Positions 33,864 through 44,438 of a stretch of 64,000 bases of DNA are shown in pieces (the first letter of the stretch is position 1; each line of letters begins with the position of its first letter). The position numbers and the translations under genes were made by a program. Source of the stretch: Glandiceps talaboti (taxonomy: Eukaryota > Hemichordata > Enteropneusta > Spengelidae); contig NC_135560.1 of NCBI RefSeq assembly GCF_964340395.1, positions 2,227,501 through 2,291,500 on the forward strand. Direction: 5' to 3'. The notes under the pieces are model-generated. The model was not told the origin of the DNA and searched no databases. It saw nothing but the letters and a program-made list of their open reading frames with translations.

Positions 33864-36800
33864 TCTGCACACACACAGACATTTCACCATGCCTACAGCA
33901 CTACCCAACCTCAGTTCAGTTGTGCTAATAAAAGAAAACAGTGGACAATAACTTACCCTATCCATCATAATTAGTTCTTTCTCTCCATCCATCAAACAAT
34001 TGATATTATCTAATGCATCAAAATGTAAGACAGACTTGGTTCCTCCACTACTGAACCAGATAACTGCATCAAGTAGAGCATCAGTAAAACCACCACACAA
34101 CATACATTTTAATAACATGAAATCCTCTGCATAGCAAAAGAGAAAAGAATGAATCTAGTCAATGGACACTTAGATTAGAATAAAGGTTAAACATTAGGTG
34201 GGAAAAACAGTTTCCTGAAAAAGTTGGCCAAGAATAAAAGAATAATCCTATGTAATCCTCACGGCTCCACAGAAAACATAACACTAATGTGAGAACCTGG
34301 TATTGAAACCATGGCTTTTATACACACTCACTTTGTGAATCTCATGGTTTTGGGATTATTTTATCTTATCAGTGGAGCCATAAGGATTAGATAGGAGCAT
34401 TGTTTTGTTCAGGACTAACTTTTTCTATAGTTCTGTCAAACGACTGGTTTGCACACCTAAATTTTAATCTTTATATATCATTGGCCTTTAATACAAATGT
34501 ACATACACACACCATAGACCCTCGTTGGTGGAAGGTCTATGCACACACACACTGCATCAAAACAGTAACATTCAAATACAGAATGGTGAAAATATTGTCA
34601 CTGTGAGTTTATGTACACACAGTCAAACCACATTTTGAATTGATAAAAATCTTAATTTTGTCAATGATTTTCTCCTTCCTTATTTTCTTTCCACTCATGT
34701 TTCATACCCTTTCATCCGGATATCATTGACAGGGGATTACACACACACATATTGAATAAAACATTGGAAAAATAATATGACTACCAGATATGTCCATTTC
34801 CATATATGTGGATTATATACATGCTTGTATTGAGAATTTTCAAATCCGATTAGAGATAACAAATGGCCTGCAGTGAGGTTTATTTGCAAATGTCAGTGCT
34901 ATTTTAAGTCTTTGTTGGAGGGATTTGTCTTCCATTAATCTGTAATGTCTAAGAGGATTAGCTAATGAGCACACCATCTTGTTGCCTCTTTTTCCATATT
35001 TGACAATATACACCAAACCAATACAAGTATCATTTACTCTATAAAATTATTAATGTGACTCATATAAATTGCATATTACATTTAGACCTCACCAGAAACT
35101 ATTTATTCTGTAAAAATTATTGGTAAAGTAATAAATAAGTGATGTCGCTTACTAGGTTTGCCTGCTGTGTTCTACACTGGATATTGCATCAAGTAGAGAA
35201 AATGATACATTGCTCATATCCAATGTAATCTATCATATTGCATTTGTCAATTTCTTAAAGTTACAAAAAATTAAATAATTATTTTGGCTCACAACAACAA
35301 ATTGTTTAATTTTCAACTGTTTTTCTTTTTTTGGGTGCAACAAGGGAATGTTGCCATTGTAAGCAGTAGTTATTAAGAATCTTGTATTGTCACCTGTAAT
35401 GTATTACTGAGAAGGAGATATCCCTTGGATAATATTGATATATATTATCAAGTATTACTTTGTCATTTAGTATGATAGGTAGAAAGAGGACTTAAACCAC
35501 ATCTACACTACATGTACTAGTACATTCAGAATCCACTATATATGTAGTGATATCATTTCATATAAATAATTGATTCAAATATATCTATTAACTAATAAAT
35601 TGTATACTACCGGCATATACAACTTACAAATACACGAGCTTACTTATTATGTCTTAATACTCCTGTATTTTGAAATCCCAGTTGATCTAGTGTTATCCCC
35701 AGTCATTTTACCAGGGTTTCTGAACAAATCATGCGAGTTCTACCTGATTCTCCTAACCATAATGCCATTTTATATGGTAAAAGTAAGGGTTTTTATGTTT
35801 CTCACTACTTTTGGCAACTACATGTATCAGTTGGTTTAAAAAAAAATAATAAAAAGATAAAAAATCATCTTCGTCATGTTTCTCTGCATCTCCTCTCCTT
35901 TCTCTTTATCTTCTTTGTATTGGATCCCTGGTAACAAGCCCTTTACCAGCTTCTCTACACAACTGGCATGTTTTCAGCCCTCCTACTTGATTAACTTCAG
36001 TCATGAAAAAATGCTCTGTTTGAGAACAAGTGTCGTCATCGCCACCATGACTGTAGATGACATTGACATCCTAGACACTTGCTTATTCATGTCAGAGAGG
36101 GTGCTGTTCCACAAAATATTATGGGCAGATGCAAATAAAAATATTGTTTTATTTTGATGTTGGAGCTGAAAATTTGGGTCGGTCAGGTACTGAGAAACAG
36201 CAAATAAAAATAGTGTCACCCTAAGTGGCCTGGGATAACCTAAGGTATTGTGTCAGATATATGTATTGTAATATGTGCTCACAAAAGAACAAATGACAGT
36301 AGAGGTAACAGCCAAATAGAAATCGCACCATGTACACTACATCAGATTTTAATCAGACTGACTGAGATCCGTTGGCTTTATTACACACAAACAGTGTTTT
36401 TACACAGTGTACAGAGCAACTGTAAGCCATGACATCCAATAGTTTTGTTACAAACAGTATTTTTATTATACAGCGACTGTAATTGAGCCATGATATCTAG
36501 TTTTGTTGCATGCAACTGTACAGGGAAGCTACTTAATTTAGTTGAAAATTACAAATTTTTGTTCATTTATATTTTAATTTTTCAAAAAAAAATTGACAGT
36601 CACATACATTCCATTTCAACAGATTTCTTGACTGTGACTGACATTCTAATATAAATCTTGTAAAACATGTCAATAATTTGGTGTTGTAAATTTTGTGCAC
36701 ATAATTTGATACAAGTCTACTTTTGGAGAAGCACAGTGTGGAAGAGAAATGCTGCACTTGTCTGTCAAAAAATATTTGAAGTTAACTATCTGCCAATGAA

Positions 36801-39800
36801 ATCCATACGGACCTACCTTTCATTTGATCTTGCATACTTTCAACCATGTACACATCAGACATATTGTAGATATCTAAGAAGCGGGCAAGTGTCATATGGA
36901 AGAGACTCAGTGATCTATTTTCTTTTTTACCTTCTTCTACTTCAACTTCCAGTTTGCCATATCTGTCTCTGAAAGACAAAAACAAATCCACAAATGACCT
37001 ACATGTATGTCAATCTTCATGGCTATGGTTAGACTTTCCACTTATGTAACCACAAGTTACATGTACATTGTACAACAAGTGGAAACAATTACAGATCTTT
37101 CAGGTTAGTATATGTATGGTAACACTAAAATATAAAGGAAAAGACAACCTCTTCTAACCACTTGTAATTGATCAGCAGAGCAACCCAAAAGTTACAGGTA
37201 CACAATAAACAAATTACAGACGAAACAGGTAGAAGCCATGAAAACTTAAAAGCAAAATACAAAATAGCACCAATGGCATTGTAGCACAACTGTACAAATT
37301 AAAAAAAAAATGTTTATCCACATGCTGATCCATGCTACAAGGTACAGGTTTTCATTTGCTGAATGATTATCCAGTTGCCTATCAAGCCTTGTTATCTTTG
37401 CAATATACACAATCACTTGGCTGTTGCTATGGGCATGGTCTTGTTGCTAGGCACATTTACATACATTTGTTGAATGTTTATTCACTTGTCTATTAATAAT
37501 TGTTATCTTTGCAATATATGCGATCATTAGGCTTGGCGTGGTCATGGTGCTAAGGATATCTGCATACATGTACATTTTTTGAATGTTTACTCACTTGCCT
37601 AACAGACGATGCTGTTATTTAAGTTTAAGTTTTTTGACCAAAAATCACATTTTTTTACTGAAATAACATACCAATGGTAAGATCATTTTGATTTTAACAA
37701 TTTCCCAACTAGACATCAAGGTAATACATCAAATATCATGGCAATCGGTCGAGCGGTTTTTTTACTTTTAAGTTGTTTACACACACAAAACACATACATT
37801 GTTTGTAACTACACAGACAGACAGACAGACACTTTGCCATGCCTATAGCACTACTGAACCTTATCAGTTGTGCTAAAGACCTTACACTACATGTACACAT
37901 GTACATTGTACTTAGAATTAGAATTAGAATTAGAACATAATACATACATGTATTATAATATGATAAAAACAAGTGTTGATTCAACATTCTACATACAAAT
38001 AGCACATTTTCAATTTGATGTGGATTTTGCTAAAAAGTGTCAAATTGAATAAACAAAACAATAAATTAACTTTTTATGTTTCATTAACGCTACTTTGAAT
38101 TGTCGGCCTAAAAACTTGGAAAATGTAAAAATATATGTACAGAGGAAAAATGTGGGTAAAAATGACATACAATGTAAGCTTGAAAAATTCTTTATTTGGC
38201 AATACCGTGTCAAGACTTAACAATATCACATACTACCGGGTACTACATTTTTACTAGTAAACAGATGTGGTCCATTCAGTTGCAAATGCAGGGTAGGGTT
38301 TCAATTTAGAAAGTCGGTTTTGGACATGTTATTTCATCGACATGACCCGATATGGCTGAACCCAAGGACTACAGGGTGTATTGGCAGACAATGAATTATT
38401 ACATAATGGGTGATATGTATTCATGATGATTGGCTCAACAAACCATTTGCTAAATGTAGAAGAATTGCATGTTTCAACATGTACAATTAAAATTAAAAGT
38501 CACCACATATAATACTGAACGATGTAAAAAGTGTAAAATTAAATACAAAATAAATATTCTTTTTAATATTGCTAAGTTTTAGTGTAACTTCATTTCACCT
38601 TAGCAACAAATGTGGAAACAAACTTGGTAATGTCATTGCTAGTAATTTATCAACATCTATGTAAACATTTTATCTAAATCTTTAAAAATAATAACTTTAA
38701 AGTGGTCATATGGATGAGAATTTGATATTTCATTTGGGATTTTATTTTATAAAACATGGCTTCATATGTGAAACAACATACAACATAAACAAAGTCCTTC
38801 TTTGTTGCAAAAGATTAATAAATAATTAATAATTTATAAATAAATAAATAAATAAATGTGTACAATGTTTGTAATTGTACAAAACTTTTTACACATTTGT
38901 TTTTTAGCTTTTTGTAATTTATTGAGTTACAAACACAGACTTGGTCTATGCTGTTTCACATTGATTTTTCAAGAAGGACGCTATGATAAAATTGTTTTTT
39001 AAATCCAAAATCTAAAATAAACACCAAATCCTCATCCATATGGCCCACTTTATGAGAAGTCACTGATCTGGTGAATGCTAGTATCTATTAAATAAAGCAT
39101 TACGAATTTTGATAAAAATAAACTTAGGCCAGAAAAAAAAAAAAAAGCTGTTCAACGGGCAACATAACCCGACACATTGGGTAGGTAGGTCGATTTTTTT
39201 TTTGATTTTTTTTTTTTACAAAGGATGTAAAAACAAACCACATGTAATGATGGCAAAACATTTGAAGTTGAGTTTACATTGTACTTATTCATTCATTTTG
39301 ATTTTATCTCTTGCAATTTGTCTGTATGGCAATTGATTTCCAACAGCTCTAGTTAGGAAATGTGCACAATTTACGGTTAAACAAATTTTGTAGCTCCTCT
39401 CAAAATATGTTAAGACCCGCTAAATGAAACTCCAGAATTATTTTAGCCACTCCTTCTGTCACCTACACTATAGAGGAGATATAAAATTATAGATGGTAGC
39501 ACAGGTACAATGATGCATTAAAAATAAGTGATAATCAACTACAATAACAGTCCAAATGATATTACTTGACAAAGGATGTGCATTTCACACGGATACTTGT
39601 AAGGAGATGTCTCATAATTAGCTCTGACCTATGAAGGGAGGTACTTAGTCAGCCACCTTCCATATTGTTTTGGGAGAAAGACAATTATTACCGTGATTGC
39701 TACTGATTGGAAGGATACATCCTCAAAAATGCAAACTTTTTTGAAAATAAGACAATATAGGAGGCCATTTAGAGGCATAAAATATCAAACAAAAAACATA

Positions 39801-40950
39801 ATTTAAAGTCTTACAAAGCTTGAATGTGGTTTTCAAATACATGTACCAGAATTGAGAGACAATTATGCAGTACATTTTATCTGGCTATGAAGTGTATTTT
39901 GTTGTGGCAAAGCTGAAAGATATTTTGCAGATGTGGTAAATGACTTCTCTTGAACTTTAATTTGATTCCAAAAAAATCATGAATAAAGAAAGAGTAAAAC
40001 ATTTGAAGACTTTCAGACTATCAGACTTTTGATGGCCCAATGACTGCCCTTCCCATGGTCATAAAGTTTTGCTCATTTCGTTTAGTGAATATTGGATATG
40101 CAACAGTTTAATTTTATCTCAATTCATGCTTGTATATGCATCATCAGAGCCAAGTAAACCACTGATAGTACATAATTTGGAATTGACTCAAGTGTATATT
40201 GTTACATGTACTATTCAGAAAATATAAAGAAATTCCCTTCATTTTGAAACAAAGTGTGCATTTCACTGACATGCAAAGCCAGCATGAGGATATTTTGCCC
40301 ATCACCAAAAAAAAAAATTAAAAAAAATTGAAATGCCAAAAATATGGGTAGGTAGTTGAACAGCTTTTTTTTCTGGCCTTATCAATAAACTTGCATATTT
40401 TTAGTTGACCACGGGTACCATGTATAGTGATAAAAAAACAGCAGGTTTGGTGTGTTCAAATTTACCTGTATGCAAAGTAAATGCAGTGATAGGAACGGAC
40501 ACTTGTTGCAGAGAATATTATTATCACCATGTAGTACAATCTATAGGGACTGTGTAATTTCTCGTATACCACGGATGCGTTTCTCATCTCTGCAAACAGT
40601 GAAAGTGTTTTTTCCTTTTTTAAAGTTCTACCTTACCTAAGGTACTCATCGTTCCAAAGATGAAAGGCTCTCATGTTTTTCGCCGCACCGCGAAAAAGAA
40701 CAGGTTTTCCGGGTTGAACATAGTCGCGAAAAAATGTGAAGGGGTGTGGAACGTGATCCAAGATATCAACAGTGCCTACAGGCGGTCTGTGAGACCCAAG
40801 TGGTTTCAGATGGCCTGGTGCTGTTACCAGATCCTCCGACATTTTGTCGACACCATTCGTTGATGGACCATGTACAGCGTCCATGTTACTGGCGCTAGTC
40901 AAAGTGGTGAACAAAACGACAACGATACGATTCCATACGTGTTTAGCCAT
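20288..40950 (-). CDS. ER-lumenal JmjC (cupin_8) oxygenase with EF-hand and C-terminal HDEL, 406 aa, 7 exons
   Basis: Coding exons on the minus strand: 40637-40950, 36817-36968, 33957-34126, 29876-30030, 28171-28329, 24740-24848 and 20288-20449. All have GT/AG borders and join in one frame (1221 nt including TAA). Residues 1 to about 22 are a signal peptide (MAKHVWNRIVVVLFTTLTSA). The JmjC/cupin_8 domain spans about 55-290. Fe(II) ligands are predicted as H190 and D192 (LHFDALDNINC) and H267 (KWFHQVTSSGRNLAVNIWF). K205, 15 residues after H190 as in FIH, is the likely 2-oxoglutarate anchor. One canonical EF-hand loop is D359-E370 (DVNKDGIISQQE), preceded by an acidic helical region (about 317-350) that may be a degenerate EF-hand. 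The last four residues are HDEL, an ER-retrieval signal. It should be an Fe(II)/2-oxoglutarate hydroxylase of lumenal or secreted proteins, perhaps Ca2+-tuned; the substrate is unknown. JMJD8 is a functional analogue in the ER, but human JMJD8 has no EF-hand. Confidence 0.9.
20455..20525. repeat. (AAC/ATC)n trinucleotide tract forming the exon 7 polypyrimidine tract
   Basis: On the minus strand this reads (TTG)n with TGA interruptions, ending TTGTTCCAG at the exon 7 acceptor (AG at 20450-20451). The acceptor therefore depends on a microsatellite. Confidence 0.85.
20640..21222. repeat. Minisatellite, 50 bp unit, about 12 copies, in JmjC intron 6
   Basis: The unit contains ACAATAGTCCATATTTGGAC and ATACTGTATCTGTGTATAA. 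The copies toward 21222 are shortened and more diverged. The minus-strand open frames of 80-130 codons are unit artefacts. Confidence 0.9.
21529..23941. repeat. Satellite, 39 bp unit, about 62 copies, in JmjC intron 6
   Basis: The unit contains GTAGCCATCAATTCTTACTG and TACCATTCCTACTACTAAG. The 39 bp unit has no stop in one frame on each strand. The minus strand therefore reads as 13-residue repeats (GYLSSRNGTVRID) for 612 codons, and the plus strand as VAINSYCTIPTTK. The commonest variant site (C/T in ATCAATT) changes Asp to Asn on the minus strand. That is not what selection on a protein would favour, so I treat the array as non-coding. Confidence 0.9.
23942..24739. other. Intron 6 sequence between satellite and exon 6
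   Basis: AT-rich with no supported exon. A 35 bp tandem duplication (AACATTGCAGAAATA... GGCAACTATA) lies at about 24077-24140. Confidence 0.5.
24972..25960 (-). mobile_element. Interspersed element, inverted copy of 51130-52099, in JmjC intron 5
   Basis: Matches are visible along the whole length in opposite orientation. Examples are CAGGGGTGTTGACCATCAAA with its complement at about 52015, and the ACTCAGTCATGTACATCTCT block with its complement at about 51447-51466. A further pair is the AAACCTACAATG-type block near 25470 and 51615. Copies are diverged by scattered substitutions and small indels. There is no ORF. The end near 24972 corresponds to the terminus with GAACCCTG in the other copy. 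The opposite end is missing. Confidence 0.7.
25961..28170. other. Rest of JmjC intron 5, no gene seen
   Basis: Contains a short CA tract near 26560 and a slightly more GC-rich patch (26880-27070 and 27370-27720). Small open frames overlap there on both strands. None has recognisable domains or a splice context, so they were not called. Confidence 0.45.
28307..28819. repeat. Minisatellite, 57 bp unit, nine copies, derived from the exon 5 splice acceptor
   Basis: The first unit is the start of exon 5 itself (28307-28329) plus its acceptor and adjoining intron. Eight more copies follow into intron 4. Each copy contains ATGAAGTGACTTGGTGAAAT and CACCTATATGTATAGCAAG. On the minus strand every copy keeps an AG followed by the first 23 exon bases. 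Confidence 0.95.
28820..29793. other. Intron 4 remainder with dispersed-repeat sequence
   Basis: No exon seen. 29040-29110 and 29440-29670 carry phrases shared with the dispersed family (TGTGCCAGGTTTGATTGAAA, GGATGGATAGATGGATGGAC). Confidence 0.45.
29794..29902. repeat. Duplication (53 bp period) of the exon 4 end with its splice donor
   Basis: The segment 29847-29902 (last 27 bases of exon 4, its GTGAGT donor at 29870-29875 and adjoining intron) is duplicated at 29794-29849. The duplicate donor is at 29817-29822. Shared text is CTCACTTGTATGGAATAAA. Confidence 0.9.
30141..32508. repeat. Satellite, 20 bp unit, about 118 copies in perfect register, in JmjC intron 3
   Basis: The unit is CTGTCATTCCTATCACTGTA. 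Over about 2.36 kb every unit is exactly 20 bp, with no visible indel. Variants are limited to a few positions (GTC/GTT/GCC, TAT/CAT, ATCAC/AGTAC, GTA/GCA). 31561-31860 is repeated almost exactly as 31861-32160. The array begins about 110 bp from the exon 4 acceptor. Plus-strand open frames of 261 and 361 codons are artefacts. Confidence 0.97.
32509..33956. other. JmjC intron 3 remainder with an imperfect inverted repeat and dispersed-repeat copy
   Basis: 32932-32965 (ACTCGAGGTATTTGCATGAG...) is an imperfect inverted repeat of 33007-33040. 33670-33950 is a copy of the dispersed family containing a (CA)n tract (about 33807-33860) and ACATTTCACCATGCCTACAG. No exon is supported. Confidence 0.6.
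34245..34399. mobile_element. Small MITE-like inverted repeat in JmjC intron 2
   Basis: The left end TCCTATGTAATCCTCACGGC (continuing TCCAC) is the reverse complement, with three mismatches, of GTGGAGCCATAAGGATTAGA (continuing TAGGA) at about 34374-34398. The spacer is about 100 bp with no ORF. Confidence 0.55.
34400..36816. other. JmjC intron 2 remainder, no gene seen
   Basis: AT-rich sequence. Open frames of 60-119 codons on both strands overlap one another and lack domain signals. Confidence 0.4.
37260..37870. repeat. Dispersed repeat family copy in JmjC intron 1
   Basis: CACATGCTGATCCATGCTA and GCTGAATGATTATCCAGTT are shared in the same order with 62570-62670. TTTCCCAACTAGACATCAAG is the reverse complement of a block in the copy at 9546-9640. 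It ends with ACAGACAGACAGACAC and TTGCCATGCCTATAGCACTA, like 43300-43345. Confidence 0.65.
37871..39107. other. JmjC intron 1 sequence, no gene seen
   Basis: AT-rich. Contains a short (GAATTA)n run near 37914-37935 and (AAAT)n near 38838. No exon supported. Confidence 0.4.
39126..40379. mobile_element. 1.25 kb inverted-terminus element in JmjC intron 1
   Basis: The left end AGGCCAGAAAAAA...AGCTGTTCAAC (39126-39156) is the reverse complement of GTTGAACAGC...TCTGGCCT (40355-40379). They differ only in the length of the A run. GGGTAGGTAG motifs lie just inside both ends. Possible TTA target duplication. No transposase ORF, so it is presumably non-autonomous. Confidence 0.55.
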
Positions 40951-41230
40951 AGTAGATACTTTTACACACTAGCTACTTATACTGCGTGGAACGACTTTTT
41001 ATAACTTTGTGTAGTGACCTAAAAGAAATTCAGTTCCGGGATCCGCGTACAATGTCATAGCTGCTGAAGAAGTGAATGATGGGAAATGCAGAGAATGTCG
41101 GGAAACCACGTGATAAATTGAGCTGCACGTAGCCATTTGTACTGAAAGGCTCTGATGATCCACCCTATTCTTTATCAAAGACTCACCAAAAGTGTGAATA
41201 GTTTGCAAATATAGAAGTATATCCACCAAG
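40951..41230. promoter_or_regulatory. Candidate bidirectional promoter of the JmjC and zinc-finger genes
   Basis: It lies between the JmjC start codon (minus, 40950) and a plausible plus-strand first-exon donor (CACCAAG/GTAAGT, donor at 41231). A non-coding first exon ending at 41230 for the zinc-finger gene would place the two genes head-to-head within about 300 bp. The exon assignment is inference from the donor site and orientation. No transcript evidence is available here. Confidence 0.35.
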
Positions 41231-44200
41231 GTAAGTCCGGGACGCGACGACAACGTCGCTCAGGTGACATGATTTACAGACGTGTGCGTGCATGGTGGCA
41301 ACGTCTTGTACCGCAAACTTACACAGCCGATCAATTAAGATTTTACGTGCACACATTGGACTTGTCATCAGTTTTTTCTTCTCTTGTCCACATTTTGATA
41401 CCTGCATGGTTTACCAGAAAATGGCAGAATCGCCATTACCTGTTTCTGTTTAATGACAATCAAGAAAGTTTGAAGTCCAGTGTCGAGTAAAATGAGTAAA
41501 CTGTAAAGTAAACTGTAAAGGAAAAACAACATGCGTTCAATACATTACATTTGTACATTTGAGTGTTATAGTCTAGTTACGGTTTATGTGGTTACATCAC
41601 GGTTGGCATCCAGACTATGAGTGTCATGGCAGACACGAGGTGTTAAAGGAGATGTCATTGTGGTAAAAACTAAATGAAATTAATGTGTATGCTGATGTGA
41701 CAGAAACTTGGTTTATGAGTGGACCCTATGCACATATGACAATTCTATGATTTCCCATAATGCAATGTTCACCAAATGCCTGGATCAGAAGTGTGCAGTT
41801 TGAAAAGGTAACCTTAATTGAGGTCACCTTGTATCACAAGGTAGCAATGCTATCGTGTTGCAGTCAGGTTGACATGTAATATGAATGGATGTAGTGATTG
41901 CAAATACAGTGATAATGTTGAAGAATGATATTTTAGAGGAAACTGACCATTAAAAGAAAGGGAAGATTCACAATGTATGAATTCTTAACTTGTGACAAGA
42001 ATGCTGGATTTGTTAGTCCCCGCCGGACGAAGTCCGGGATGGGAACTATCATGTGGATTGGGATCCGTCCGTCCGTCCGGAGCCGTTTCTTGGAGATGCC
42101 TGGACCAAACTTGGTACAGGGGCAACATTACTATGACATACATACATATGCACGTCAATTTGTTTCATGATATGATCCAATATGGCTGCCTAGCAGCCAT
42201 TTTGTTTGTGAATTTTCTCTGTCCAAAGCCATAACTCAGACATGCTTGAACAGATCTCATTCAAAGTTGGTATTAGCACAGTTTTCTATGACATACATGT
42301 GCATATCCATTTTCGTCGTGATACAATCTGATATGGCTGCCTGGCAGCCATCTTGTTGGCGCAGTATTCATGTCCAAAGCCATAACTCAGACATGCTTGA
42401 ACAGGTCCCCCCCCCCCCCCCCCCCCCCTGTACCCGACCCATGGTTTATTCCATGATGTCATCTTAGAGTAGGCATATCCCATGTCCAACAAGGAGACAC
42501 AACATGAGTCGGCATGTTCCATGTCCAAGGAGCAGACACAACATATCTAAGTCTGTTTGATTTAGGTTCACAAGTGTTGTTGCGTGATCAGAGTAGTGAT
42601 ATCAAGAAATTGAATTCTAATTTTTTGTGTATCAAACTAATTGTGTCATCGTCTTTACTTGAGATAAGAAGCACAGGAATTGTCTGATCGACAGAATTTC
42701 TTTTCCACAGAAGTTCAGACAACATTTACAAATATGTAGTTGTACTCTCACGTAAACATCACATTGACCTCATGCTTCCTTATACGACTGTATGAAACTA
42801 GGTCAAGGGTTAAATTCACCTCAAAGGCTTTCACTAGCGATAGCGTGGCCAGTCTTGTTTTAATGCGTTATCATCAAATGTTTTCCAAATAATTATGAAT
42901 TAATTTGTTATTTTGCACTTTGGTAATTTTTAGTAGCTATTAGTAGAACTTCTGTCCAACGCATATTTAATTTTCTGACCCTAGAATTTGTCAATGATCG
43001 TCATGTTTCAATACTTTCCTAAATTTATAGCCGGTCACACAGCTGTTATGGCATTGTGACTGATAACGGCTATTATCTACGTCCAAATATATTGTGTAGA
43101 TTAAGAATTGTTCATGACATGGTGATTCCATAAGTAATATGCAAAATAGGGATAAAAATGTGTCTTTTTTGGTCCAAAATATATAATCCCAGTAAGTTTG
43201 GCTGAAATTTGGTAAGAGAATCCTTAGAGGTATTTGGATTAGGAGTTGTTCATGTTGTGATGATCCCATCAGTGATATGCAAATTAGGTCAAAATATGAC
43301 AGACAGACAGACAGACAGACACTTCACCATGCCTATAGCACTGCTGAACCTACATGTATGTGCTAAAAAAACTGTTCATTTCAGTTTAGCTTTATAAAAT
43401 TAGTCGTAAATTTATTTAATTGAAGGGAAATTGAAATTTTATCATTAAATTTTTTAGGAAATAGTGTTTAATGTGACGAATTTGCAGTTATGAATTATAC
43501 AATACGTCATTGCTCAAGTGGGTTATCGAAAAATGGTGGCCTTACTCGTATTTTTATGATGTTTACATCACAAATCACGTCCAAAATGGATCACTTACGA
43601 CTGTTATTCTATTGCAGAACCAAAACAGAGTAGTTACAAATGTATTCTTTGAGAATAAGTATATATATTACACTCTCATTTATATATATTTGTCCAGTAT
43701 CAAAAATGAACATGACAACATACTTCGCGTACATACCTACAGTCCGTAGTACTACATATATGCTTGAACAAATGCTGTGTCTACACCCATAAGTTTTTTT
43801 AGACATGGAGTTGGACCTTTGATCTTAAACATGCAACTGGCGGCGCCTGGGACCATTTTTGCATATGACTGACTGTATGTTTGGATAGTTGTGTCTTTAA
43901 AAGACACAACTGCCCTATATAAAGAGGATTATGGCTAATCTATGCAAATGCGGGAAATTCAAACTGTTGTACAGAGCACTAGCTTCTGGGTCTTGTTTTC
44001 AGCATTTTTTCTGTGCTTCGAGAAACACACAGGTCATGTATCATGTACAAATTGTTTGTGAATGTCGTAGGATGGTAACTTAATACACAAATTAGTTGAA
44101 AATCAGTCTGTTTGTTTCATAGAATGAAAAAACCTCTCCAAATGAGACAATTCCCCTGCAAACAGCTGCTTAGATTGCGTAAACTTGATTTACATACCTT

Positions 44201-44322
44201 GACCTATGGCTCAGGTATCATCAATATTATGGTCCTGACCACCATCCATCAAGTGGACAAAAGATCATGATATTCCCCATGCTATCATGTATTATTATAT
44301 AAATGAGAAACATCTTGGTGTA
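41231..44322. other. Presumed intron of the zinc-finger gene, with several dispersed repeats
   Basis: 42015-42240 is a repeat containing a CCGGACGAAGTCCGG palindrome, with a partial second copy at 42225-42400. A poly-C run of about 22 lies at 42407-42428. 42470-42545 is a short tandem duplication (CATGTCCAA, GACACAACAT). 43085-43380 is a copy of the dispersed family. 43887-43911 is a 25-base palindrome. No exon seen. Confidence 0.5.
43085..43380. repeat. Dispersed repeat family copy with ATGCAAATTAG core
   Basis: Contains TGATCCCATCAGTGATATGC followed by AAATTAGG, (GACA)n and ACTTCACCATGCCTATAGCA. All are shared with the copies at 9546-10450, 37260-37870 and 62530-63190. Confidence 0.65.
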
Positions 44323-44392
44323 CATGTCTTGTCTTTCCTTGCAGGTCACCATGACAACATATTTGAAGACTCCAAACTTTGATGATCTGTGA
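44323..44392 (+). pseudogene. Decayed duplicate of the zinc-finger gene's start exon (acceptor, ATG and 13 codons, then stop)
   Basis: A second copy of the acceptor and translation start lies 88 bp upstream of the real one: CCTTGCAG, GTCACC, ATG at 44351-44353. It reads MTTYLKTPNFDDL and then TGA at 44390-44392. The functional copy reads MTTEVKTPDFDDL. If its acceptor (AG 44343-44344) were used, the transcript would carry a 13-codon upstream ORF before the true start. Confidence 0.85.
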
Positions 44393-44438
44393 GAATTGTC
44401 TTGGTTTACAATCATGTCTTGTTTCCTTACAGGTCACC

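Noticed and set aside
35570-36219. Several 60-93 codon open frames in JmjC intron 2
   Set aside because: Mutually overlapping on both strands, hydrophobic by AT-rich composition, no recognisable family.
43887-43911. 25-base palindrome AGTTGTGTCTTT-A-AAAGACACAACT
   Set aside because: Perfect, but short and isolated; chance or a small foldback remnant cannot be told apart, so it is only mentioned in the intron entry.
44379-44438. Upstream in-frame ATG extending the zinc-finger protein by 20 residues
   Set aside because: It lies before the acceptor at 44431-44432 and within the duplicated intron segment, while ATG 44439 begins the family's conserved N-terminus.
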